Both the position numbers and the translations under genes were made by a program. This document shows, piece after piece, positions 1-5,041 of a DNA stretch of 10,990 bases. Within the stretch, counting starts at the first letter, position 1; the number at the start of each line of letters is the position of its first letter. Source of the stretch: DASTHS01 sp035718085 (GTDB taxonomy: Bacteria > Actinomycetota > Acidimicrobiia > Acidimicrobiales > Palsa-688); the NCBI GenBank assembly GCA_035718085.1, contig DASTHS010000174.1:1-10990 (forward strand), given 5' to 3'. The notes under the pieces were generated by a model. The model saw nothing but the letters and a program-made list of their open reading frames with translations, did no database searches and had not been told where the DNA came from.

Positions 1-393
1 CTCGTCGCTGATCTCGGTCACCAGCACCACCCGCCCGAGCGGCAGCCACCCGACCGGTACTGCTGTGGCCGCCTCGGCGTAGCCGAGCACCTGCGACAGC
101 TGCCCGAACGCCAGCCGGGCGAGCGCGCCGGGGGCGAGCCCGACGGTGAAGGGGTCGGCGAGCAGCGATCCGGGCCGGGAACCGTCGAGCACCCGCACGG
201 CCCCGGCCACGATGTGCAATGCGCCGTCCCGCCCGACGGTGGTGGCCGCTGCCCGCCCGGAGCGCCGCGCCGCGCGCGCCTTCGCGGAGCGGCGTGCCGT
301 GGTGGTCCAGTGCCGGCCGAGGTGCACCACGCCCGCCTGCAGGGTCACGTGCGGACCCCACCGGGTCGCCACGGCGAAGGCATCGAAGCTCAC
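1..393 (-). CDS. Hypothetical protein, N-terminal part (cut by window edge)
   Basis: I do not recognise the family. The visible 131 residues start at a GTG whose last two bases lie in the TGA of the upstream MmcQ/YjbR-type gene (GTGA overlap). This points to translational coupling and supports the start. The reading frame stays open to the window edge, so the C-terminus is missing. The N-terminal stretch reads VSFDAFAVATRWGPHVTLQ. It is followed by a basic segment rich in Arg and Ala, then a mostly hydrophobic region with small residues (ALHIVAGAVRVLDG and later VGWLPLGRVVLVTEIS). No signal peptide or clear transmembrane helix is visible. The overlap suggests co-expression with its neighbour. 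Coding sense is inferred from the open frame, the coupling and the plausible residue mix. Confidence 0.6.
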   Translation of the reverse strand, partial: MSFDAFAVATRWGPHVTLQAGVVHLGRHWTTTARRSAKARAARRSGRAAATTVGRDGALHIVAGAVRVLDGSRPGSLLADPFTVGLAPGALARLAFGQLSQVLGYAEAATAVPVGWLPLGRVVLVTEISDE

Positions 394-746
394 CGCCTCG
401 CTCCCCCGCCAGCGGGTGCGACCGTGCGCCACGCCGCCCACAGCAGGGCGCCGACCTCCTCCCAATCGGTGCCCTCGTCGAGCACCACGCCCAACCAGCC
501 CCGGTGGCCGACGTAGGGCGGCCGGAAGAACCGGCCCGGATCAGCGGCGATCGCTGCCTCCTGGGCACCGGGTGCAGCTGCGCACCACAGGTGCGGCTCG
601 GGCCGGTCGTGGTGGCCCTCGGTCCACAGCTGGGCGAACTGCCGCCCGGCGAACCAGGCCGGCGCACCGTGGCTGCGCCGTTCGGTGACCTCGGGAAGCG
701 CGGCACAGCACGCCCGCACCCGCTCTTCGAACTGCTCCCGGCTCAT
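390..746 (-). CDS. MmcQ/YjbR family protein (CyaY-like fold)
   Basis: This 118-residue protein matches the small MmcQ/YjbR family in length and layout. An N-terminal helix (MSREQFEERVRACCAALPEV) leads to a strand-rich core with WFAGRQFAQLW at about residues 31-41. The family-typical segment FRPPYVGHRGWLGVVLD follows at about 74-90, and a final helix WEEVGALLWAAWRTVAP at about 95-111. The family is known for a CyaY-like double-wing fold and is often labelled DNA-binding, but its biochemical role is poorly defined. The ATG at 744-746 is the natural start because the helix begins there. The TGA overlaps the GTG of the next minus-strand gene by 4 bp, so the two are probably translated together. 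A GC-rich hairpin lies just upstream, between this gene and the 49-residue membrane peptide gene. Confidence 0.85.
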   Translation of the reverse strand: MSREQFEERVRACCAALPEVTERRSHGAPAWFAGRQFAQLWTEGHHDRPEPHLWCAAAPGAQEAAIAADPGRFFRPPYVGHRGWLGVVLDEGTDWEEVGALLWAAWRTVAPAGGGARR

Positions 747-761
747 CGCCGGCCACCAGGT

Positions 762-799
762 CCCGGGCCCCCCGGGCGGCCCGCTCGCCGGGGCCCGGG
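762..799 (-). terminator. GC hairpin, possible terminator
   Basis: A perfect 10-bp inverted repeat (CCCGGGCCCC at 762-771, GGGGCCCGGG at 790-799) with an 18-nt loop lies between the small membrane-peptide gene (stop at 853-855) and the MmcQ/YjbR gene on the same strand. A second, smaller dyad (GCGGGC 810-815, GCCCGC 820-825) sits closer to the stop codon. No T-run follows, so this is not a classical intrinsic terminator. It may stabilise the 3' end or act in Rho-dependent termination. Confidence 0.35.
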
Positions 800-852
800 C
801 GCGCCGGCAGCGGGCGGTCGCCCGCCCGCCGCCTCCGGCACCCCGAGGAGCG

Positions 853-1002
853 CTAGATCCGTGCGCCGCGCCGCCCGCTGTGACGGGCGAAGAGGTACAC
901 CACGGCCAACACGACGAGGAAGAACAGCAGCGGGTGCACCGCGATGCCGAGCACGATGGCCACGGCGGTGATCAACAGGGCGATGAGAATGTCGCCGATC
1001 AT
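853..1002 (-). CDS. Small hydrophobic membrane peptide (49 aa)
   Basis: A 49-residue protein starts at an ATG (1000-1002) preceded by a textbook GGAGG Shine-Dalgarno six bases upstream. The longer reading from 1089 would add an unlikely N-terminus that runs through this ribosome binding site. Nearly the whole peptide is hydrophobic: one helix spans about residues 3-22 (ILIALLITAVAIVLGIAV) and a second about 24-39 (PLLFFLVVLAVVYLFA). It ends in a basic tail, RHSGRRGARI. This suggests a two-helix hairpin in the inner membrane with a positively charged cytoplasmic end. The architecture resembles small actinobacterial stress or hydrophobic peptides such as DUF5670-type proteins, but I cannot assign it to a family. 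A leader hairpin (1021-1039) and a weak promoter lie upstream. Confidence 0.8.
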   Translation of the reverse strand: MIGDILIALLITAVAIVLGIAVHPLLFFLVVLAVVYLFARHSGRRGARI

Positions 1003-1316
1003 TCGAAACCTCCCGGAATCGCCGGTCGGGGTGACCGGCTCCAGATATGTAGCCGGGCCGTGGTACGCGCAAACCCATCTCAAGTCCATTCACGGGGCGT
1101 CTCGACCGGCCCAATGGGTCGATGTCAGGGTTTGGCACGGTTCGCTCCGTCTGCGGGGCGGCACCGGGTGGCGGCCCCGCCGCCGGGGTGGCCGAGACGC
1201 CGGCAGCCACAGCCATCCCGCTGCTCGGCGTGCCCCCCTCGGGCGCCGGCTGGCGGGTGCGGCTCCGACGCCGGTAGCAGGCCGGTACGGGCTCGCCTCG
1301 GGCGGCACCAGCGGGC
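1003..1316. other. Divergent intergenic region, no gene seen
   Basis: This 314-bp stretch separates the minus-strand 49-residue gene from the plus-strand repeat-protein gene. Apart from the leader dyad and weak promoter at its left end, I find no convincing gene. Open frames here are Arg/Pro-rich and lack ribosome binding sites. A short dyad, CGACC/GGTCG, flanks CAATG near 1113-1131. TTGGCA at 1132-1137 resembles a plus-strand -35 element, but no -10 hexamer follows at the right distance. Confidence 0.5.
1021..1073 (-). promoter_or_regulatory. Candidate promoter and leader dyad for the 49-aa gene
   Basis: Reading the minus strand, TTTGCG (1073-1068) and TACATA (1051-1046) are separated by 16 bp, a weak sigma-70-like pair. 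Immediately downstream is a perfect 7-bp dyad with a 5-nt spacer (GCCGGTC 1021-1027, GACCGGC 1033-1039). It would lie at or near the transcript 5' end, ahead of the GGAGG ribosome binding site. It could be an operator or an mRNA-stabilising hairpin. The promoter hexamers match poorly, so confidence is limited. Confidence 0.3.
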
Positions 1317-2201
1317 ATGCTCGCACGCATGGGGACTCCGGGCGCGACCGGCGGCGAGGGCGGGGAAGTCGTCGGCGGGCGTCGCCCCCGGCGAGCGTCC
1401 GGGCCGGCGCCGGGCATCGTCGACATCGCTGCCGGCGTGCTCGGCGGGGCGATGCGGCTCACTGCGGCGGCGGTCGCCGGGGCGGAGGCGACGCTCCGCC
1501 TGCCGGTGACGACGGCCCGCCTCGTCGTGCGCCTCGACGAGCTCGTCGGCGCCGCCCTGGTGGTCGGCACCGAGGTGGGGCCACCGCTGCGGCGGCTGGT
1601 GCCGGTGCTCGACGAGCTCGCTGCGGTGCTGGCGGAGAGCGCCCCGCTGCTGCGCACGTTGCTGCCGGTGCTGCAGGAGGCCACCCCCGCGGTCGAACAG
1701 CTCGCCGCCCTCCTCGGGCAGGGCGCGCCCCTGCTTCGGCGGCTGCTGCCGGTCGTCGAGGCCGCCACCCCCGCGCTCGAGCAGCTCGGCGCCATGGGCG
1801 GCGACCTGGTCGACGTGCTCGGGGACGCCGCCCCCGGCCTGCGGCGCCTCGTGCCGGTGCTCGACGCCCTCGACGCTGACCGCGTCGCCGGCCTGGTCGC
1901 CGCCGCCGACGAGCTGGTGCCCGCCCTGGCCCGGGCCGCCGGCGCATTGCCGCCCGACCTGCTGGCCCGGCTGCTCGGCCTCATCGACCTGATCGAGTCG
2001 GAGCTGCCCACGCTGCGGGTGGTCGGCGACACCCGAGCCGGCCTGGCGGCGGTGACTGCGAACACCGACCACCTCGTCACCATGCTCGACGAGCTCTACG
2101 ACCAGCTGCGCGGCATCCCGGGCACCGGCGCCCTGCTGCGCCGCGGCCGACGCCAGCGCAGCGACCCCGCACCCGCTGACCGGCCGGCGCCGGCGACCTG
2201 A
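1317..2201 (+). CDS. Helical heptad-repeat protein of unknown function
   Basis: I do not recognise the family. The 294-residue product has a Gly/Arg-rich N-terminus (about 1-30), an amphipathic Ala/Leu/Val-rich helical body and an Arg/Pro-rich disordered tail from about 273. The body carries degenerate repeats that open with xPLLRRLLPV. They begin at about residues 88, 109, 137 and 172, so the spacings are 21, 28 and 35 residues, all multiples of seven. Units two and three share ATPAxEQL after the opening motif. This suggests a long amphipathic helix bundle or coiled coil that might lie on a membrane or lipid surface, broadly phasin-like. That reading is inference. The start is uncertain: ATG at 1317 or 1329, both with weak Shine-Dalgarno sequences. 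There is no signal peptide or true transmembrane helix. The stop codon lies in the loop of a terminal hairpin. Confidence 0.75.
   Translation: MLARMGTPGATGGEGGEVVGGRRPRRASGPAPGIVDIAAGVLGGAMRLTAAAVAGAEATLRLPVTTARLVVRLDELVGAALVVGTEVGPPLRRLVPVLDELAAVLAESAPLLRTLLPVLQEATPAVEQLAALLGQGAPLLRRLLPVVEAATPALEQLGAMGGDLVDVLGDAAPGLRRLVPVLDALDADRVAGLVAAADELVPALARAAGALPPDLLARLLGLIDLIESELPTLRVVGDTRAGLAAVTANTDHLVTMLDELYDQLRGIPGTGALLRRGRRQRSDPAPADRPAPAT
1578..1934 (+). repeat. Degenerate in-frame tandem repeats coding for helical units
   Basis: Four successive units encode the motif xPxLRxLxPV. They begin at about 1578, 1641, 1725 and 1830, with unit lengths of 63, 84 and 105 bp. All are multiples of 21 bp, that is seven codons. 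The second and third units are the most alike, sharing CTGCTGCCGGT followed by GCCACCCCCGCG. The pattern suggests growth by duplication of whole heptads. Confidence 0.6.
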
Positions 2202-2212
2202 CCGGCGCCGGC
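2183..2212. terminator. 11-bp GC hairpin between convergent genes
   Basis: GCCGGCGCCGG (2183-2193) pairs perfectly with CCGGCGCCGGC (2202-2212) across an 8-nt loop that contains the TGA of the plus-strand repeat-protein gene. The minus-strand membrane gene ends 23 bp to the right, so one hairpin could serve both convergent transcripts. There is no T-run on either side. A role as a bidirectional terminator or 3'-end stabiliser is inferred from position. Confidence 0.5.
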
Positions 2213-2234
2213 GGAGCGCCGGACGCGAGCGAGT

Positions 2235-3245
2235 TCAGCCGGCGGCGGCCGACGGGCGTCGAGGCATGCGCAGCGACAACCACGCCAGGCCACCGGCGGG
2301 GATCGGCGCCCAGAAGTTCACCAGCCGCCACGCCAGCACGCCGACGACGGCCACCGCCCGGGGGGTGCCGAACCCGATCAGCGACGGGATCAGCACGCCT
2401 TCGATGATGCCCAGGCCGCCGGGCGTCACCGGGAGCACGGCGATGAGGTTGGCGAGGGCGAAGGCGACCAGGATCGGGGCGAGCGGCACCCGGTGGCCGA
2501 AGGCGGCGAGGAACACCCAGAGGCTGGCGGCATCGAACAGCCAGTTGGCGGCCGCCCACCCGGTGGCGCTGAGCAGCATGCGCGGGTCGCGGCGGAACTC
2601 CGCCGCCCGGTCGGCGACCCGGTGCACCAAGGCGCCGCCGCCGCGGCCGAGGTGCAGGCGGGCCCCGGCCCACTCGACGATCGACGCCGCCCGCCGGCGC
2701 CCGCGCGTGAGCACCAGCGCCCCCACCGCGGCGACGGCCACCAGCCCGCCGGCCACCCCGGCGGCGGTGGCGTAGAGGGGGTTGTGGGCGACCGAGGGCA
2801 GCACCCACACCACGCTGCCGAGCAGCAGGCCGACCAGCACCAACGCCGATCCGACGCCTTGCAACGCCGAGCCGAAGGCAGCCGCGGTGCCGTCGACCCC
2901 ACCGCGACGCAGCATGCGGAAGCGCACCGCACTGGCCGCCGCTCCCCCTCCGGGGAGGATGTGGGTCAGCCCCGCGCCGAAGAGGTCGACGCGTAGCAGC
3001 CAGTGCCAGCGGGGGCGCCCGGCGGCGGGCAGCACCGCTCGGGTGAAGAAGCCGTAGGCGAGGAACGACGCCACCTCGAGGGCCACCGCCAGCACCACGT
3101 AGCCGGCGAACACCCGACCGAGCACCCCCACCTCGCGCAGGCCCTCGCGCGCCTGGGGCACCACGAGCAGGGAGACGACGACAGCCGCCACCCCGATGCC
3201 GACCAGCCGCGTGACCCAGCGACGCACCACCACAGTCTTCCCCAT
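2235..3245 (-). CDS. Lysylphosphatidylglycerol synthase TM / flippase-like membrane protein
   Basis: The 336-residue polytopic membrane protein matches the LPG_synthase_TM (UPF0104, flippase-like) family in length and landmark motifs. Hydrophobic helices run from about 12-29, 45-72, 85-105, 125-150, 157-180, 225-248, 254-271, 277-292 and 297-325. The family signature LTHILPGGGAAASAVRFRML lies at about 93-112, and the second, LPVTPGGLGIIEGVL, at about 271-285. There is no C-terminal aminoacyl-transferase domain, so it is not a complete MprF. Family members of this size are thought to move or handle lipids in the inner membrane; the substrate cannot be told from sequence. The ATG at 3243-3245 gives the expected short basic N-terminus (MGKTVVVRRW). 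Its ribosome binding site is weak. It is convergent with the repeat-protein gene and divergent from the tRNA. Confidence 0.85.
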   Translation of the reverse strand: MGKTVVVRRWVTRLVGIGVAAVVVSLLVVPQAREGLREVGVLGRVFAGYVVLAVALEVASFLAYGFFTRAVLPAAGRPRWHWLLRVDLFGAGLTHILPGGGAAASAVRFRMLRRGGVDGTAAAFGSALQGVGSALVLVGLLLGSVVWVLPSVAHNPLYATAAGVAGGLVAVAAVGALVLTRGRRRAASIVEWAGARLHLGRGGGALVHRVADRAAEFRRDPRMLLSATGWAAANWLFDAASLWVFLAAFGHRVPLAPILVAFALANLIAVLPVTPGGLGIIEGVLIPSLIGFGTPRAVAVVGVLAWRLVNFWAPIPAGGLAWLSLRMPRRPSAAAG

Positions 3246-3321
3246 CCGGCGTGAAACCTGCGGCCCGCCCGGTCCCGAGTGCGCCGTTCGTGCCGCCCGG
3301 CGCTCGGAGGCCGCCCAATGC

Positions 3322-3349
3322 TTGCCCTCGGCCGGCAGACGGCTATGCT
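3322..3349 (+). promoter_or_regulatory. Candidate sigma-70-like promoter upstream of tRNA-Pro
   Basis: TTGCCC (3322-3327) and TATGCT (3344-3349) are separated by 16 bp, each matching four of six consensus bases. The tRNA begins about 110 bp downstream on the same strand, and no other gene lies between. It is the best promoter candidate for the tRNA. The leader would be long and would include the segment complementary to the tRNA 3' half. Confidence 0.4.
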
Positions 3350-3452
3350 CGGCGCCCGCCTCGGCACCGAGTCGACGTGCCCGCCACCGGCGGCGTCCCC
3401 CCAGGGCGTCGGCAACCCCGGCCGACGGGCGCCCGGCCCGACCGCGGCGGCA

Positions 3453-3462
3453 GGCTGAGAGG
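3453..3462 (+). promoter_or_regulatory. Leader segment complementary to the tRNA-Pro 3' half
   Basis: GGCTGAGAGG, ending five bases before the mature tRNA 5' end, is perfectly complementary over 10 bp to CCTCTCAGCC at 3530-3539, which forms the T-stem and acceptor 3' strand. In the precursor, this pairing would compete with the cloverleaf. It could influence processing, or it could be coincidental. It is an inverted copy, so it is not a phage attachment repeat. Confidence 0.35.
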
Positions 3463-3467
3463 CCTGA

Positions 3468-3545
3468 CGGGCTGTGGCGCAGTTTGGTTAGCGCGCTTGA
3501 CTGGGGGTCAAGAGGTCGGAGGTTCGAATCCTCTCAGCCCGACCA
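3468..3545 (+). tRNA. tRNA-Pro (anticodon GGG), CCA encoded
   Basis: A complete cloverleaf can be drawn. The acceptor stem CGGGCTG (3468-3474) pairs with CAGCCCG (3535-3541). The D-arm GCGC/GCGC has loop AGTTTGGTTA. The anticodon stem CTTGA/TCAAG has loop CTGGGGG, giving anticodon GGG at 3503-3505 with G37 as in other proline tRNAs. The variable loop has 5 nt. The T-arm GGAGG/CCTCT, with one G-U pair, has loop TTCGAAT. Discriminator A3542 is followed by an encoded CCA. Position 1 is C, as is typical for bacterial tRNA-Pro. It reads CCC and CCU codons. Confidence 0.96.
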
Positions 3546-3581
3546 CCAAGCGGGACGCCAGGGCTGGCCGGCCTCGTCCGG

Positions 3582-3617
3582 TTGGGGGGGGCGACCCCTG
3601 GGTGCCATACTCCGGCG
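3582..3617 (+). promoter_or_regulatory. Candidate leaderless promoter with G8 spacer tract
   Basis: CATACT (3606-3611) lies seven bases before the ATG at 3618, the spacing expected when transcription starts at or next to the start codon. TTGGGG (3582-3587) is a possible -35, giving an 18-bp spacer. No Shine-Dalgarno precedes the ATG. A run of eight G (3584-3591) overlaps the -35 and extends into the spacer, so slippage would alter promoter spacing. Confidence 0.4.
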
Positions 3618-4526
3618 ATGGTCGACCGGGGCGGCGAAGTCGGCGACGAGCAGCTGCTGCACCCCGTCTTCGTCGACGTGGCCATGCTCGCCGGGTTCGT
3701 CGCCCAGCTCGCGGGCCCGCAGGCCGAGGGCGGGTGGGCGCCGGCCGGGCTCGACAGCATGCTCGAGGCCCTCGGGCAAGGCGCCTGGGCGAACGGCACC
3801 CCGCTCCCGGTCATGGCCGCGCCGGTGCAGCACTACCTGGCCAGCGGGCTGCTGGGAGAGCTGCGGCGCCACCTGCTCGAGGCGGGCCGCGTGCGGGTGC
3901 TGCGATCGGCACCCGACCTGGTGTCGGTCGAGCCCGGTGACCTGGTCGAGGTGGCCGGGACGTGCGTCGGCAACCCCTTCGAGGACCTCCTCGGGTTCTA
4001 CGGCTCGGTGATCCCGAAGATCCTCGACCAGGAGGCCACCCGCGCGGCGCTGCTCGAGCAGCTGCGGGCCCGCGCCAAGGTGGTGCCGAAGGGTCGCACC
4101 ACCGGGCCGGCTGCCGGGGCCGTCGACGAGTTGATCGAGGAGATGTCCGAGGGGGGCACCGACGAGGTGGCCGCCCGGATGATCCTCGACCTGGTGGGCG
4201 ACATCGCCCGGTCGCCGGTGCGCGATGTGGTCGTCGACGCGGGCGACCATGCCGCGGTGCTGACCCTGGCGACCCGCTTGGCCATGCCCGACACGCTCGT
4301 CACCCTGCGCTCGTCGCACGTGCGGGCGCTGGGCAAGGTGACCCGGGTCGTCGCCACCGACGGGGTGATCGACCTCGCCGCGCGCACCGGTCTCGGGATG
4401 CTCGGCGGCCAACTCACCACCGACCTGGTCGAGAGCGCCCGCACCGGCCCCTACGAGGTGGCGTTCGCCGACCCGGTCGTGGGCGCACCCGCCGTGCAGA
4501 TCGTGCCGCTCGCCATCACGATCTGA
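3618..4526 (+). CDS. Hypothetical protein, possibly DUF6414-like
   Basis: The 302-residue soluble protein begins MVDRGGEVGDEQLLHPVFVD. The ATG at 3618 is preferred over the in-frame TTG at 3582, because the extra residues are encoded by the G8 tract and promoter-like sequence. The layout runs as follows: a short segment LLHPVFVDVAMLAGFVAQLAG near the N-terminus, a helical region, a strand-like piece VSVEPGDLVEVAGTCVGNPFEDLLGFYG at about 96-123, then a helix-rich middle with many charged residues. It ends in an alternating beta-type C-terminal part (RDVVVDAGDHAAVLTL and YEVAFADPVVGAPAVQIVPLAI). From memory this order recalls DUF6414 proteins (an early 'VDVxxLxxFxxQLxG' element, then a small barrel-like piece), but I am not certain. 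No catalytic motif, signal peptide or transmembrane helix is visible. The stop is 8 bp from the end of the convergent membrane gene. Confidence 0.85.
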   Translation: MVDRGGEVGDEQLLHPVFVDVAMLAGFVAQLAGPQAEGGWAPAGLDSMLEALGQGAWANGTPLPVMAAPVQHYLASGLLGELRRHLLEAGRVRVLRSAPDLVSVEPGDLVEVAGTCVGNPFEDLLGFYGSVIPKILDQEATRAALLEQLRARAKVVPKGRTTGPAAGAVDELIEEMSEGGTDEVAARMILDLVGDIARSPVRDVVVDAGDHAAVLTLATRLAMPDTLVTLRSSHVRALGKVTRVVATDGVIDLAARTGLGMLGGQLTTDLVESARTGPYEVAFADPVVGAPAVQIVPLAITI

Positions 4527-4538
4527 GGCGGGTCTCAG
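4523..4538. terminator. Small dyad across two convergent stop codons
   Basis: CTGAG (4523-4527) and CTCAG (4534-4538) form a 5-bp stem with a 6-nt loop. It spans the TGA codons of the plus-strand hypothetical gene and the minus-strand membrane gene. With only 8 bp between the genes there is no room for another terminator, but the stem is short and lacks a T-run. This is weak evidence. Confidence 0.25.
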
Positions 4539-5041
4539 CCTGCTGGCGGCTGGCGCAACCTCAGTCGGTGACGCCACTGCGACGAGGCCAGCAGCACTGC
4601 GCTGAGCGTCCCGAGCGCCACGACGGTCGCCACCTGCGCCCCAGAGAACGGGTTGGGTGTGGCATGGCGCACGACGGCCACGCTGCGGCCGGTCAGCGGG
4701 CCGGCGCCGTAGGAGCCGATCAGCTGGAACGCCGCCTCGGAGAGCAACGACCCGACCACCCCGATGGCCATGGTGCGCCAGGCGGCCGGCCGGCCGTTCA
4801 GGTCGCCGGGTCGGCCTGTGCGCACGGCGAGGGCGGCGGTGGTCGCGACGGCGAAGGGCATGAGGGCCGCCAGCACCCAGTGGGTCACGTGAAGGGTGAC
4901 GGCGGCGGCGTGGAGCGACGAGCCGAGCAGCGCCGGCAGCACCCCGATCGCAGCCATGGCCACGCCGATGCCGGCCACGCTCATGCCGGTGGCGACGGCC
5001 GCCCCTGCCGAGCCGTCGGCCCCACGACCCTGACCGCTCAC
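4535..5041 (-). CDS. Four-helix membrane protein coupled to the eCIS-motif protein
   Basis: I do not recognise the family. The 168-residue protein starts at a GTG (5039-5041) that overlaps the TGA of the upstream 798-residue gene by 4 bp. Translational coupling therefore fixes both the start and the partnership. Four hydrophobic segments are visible at about residues 21-40 (SVAGIGVAMAAIGVLPALLG), 48-72, 90-110 (TMAIGVVGSLLSEAAFQLIG) and 134-153 (GAQVATVVALGTLSAVLLA). A loop with GRPGDLNGRPAAWR joins helices two and three. The C-terminus is basic (QWRHRLRLRQ). It has no signal peptide beyond the first helix. Because it is bound to a protein with an eCIS-type motif and a hydrophobic core, it could be an immunity protein, a membrane anchor or a secretion partner. 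That role is inference. It is convergent with the gene ending at 4526. Confidence 0.75.
   Translation of the reverse strand: MSGQGRGADGSAGAAVATGMSVAGIGVAMAAIGVLPALLGSSLHAAAVTLHVTHWVLAALMPFAVATTAALAVRTGRPGDLNGRPAAWRTMAIGVVGSLLSEAAFQLIGSYGAGPLTGRSVAVVRHATPNPFSGAQVATVVALGTLSAVLLASSQWRHRLRLRQPPAG

Noticed and set aside
646..725. Plus-strand frames over the MmcQ/YjbR gene
   Set aside because: They are Arg/Pro-rich shadows; the minus strand carries the recognised family motif and a coupled neighbour.
1003..1089. N-terminal extension of the 49-residue peptide to 78 residues
   Set aside because: The added residues would be translated through the leader dyad and the GGAGG ribosome binding site, and they do not look like protein. 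The inner ATG is clearly the start.
743..2083. A 446-residue minus-strand frame across the repeat-protein gene
   Set aside because: It is Ser/Arg/Thr/Ala-rich without domains, overlaps the 49-residue gene in another frame and has no ribosome binding site. The plus-strand heptad pattern is far better supported.
3453..3545. Phage or integrative-element attachment site at the tRNA 3' end
   Set aside because: The only copy of the tRNA 3' sequence nearby is inverted, and no direct repeat, integrase or foreign-looking gene block follows within the window.
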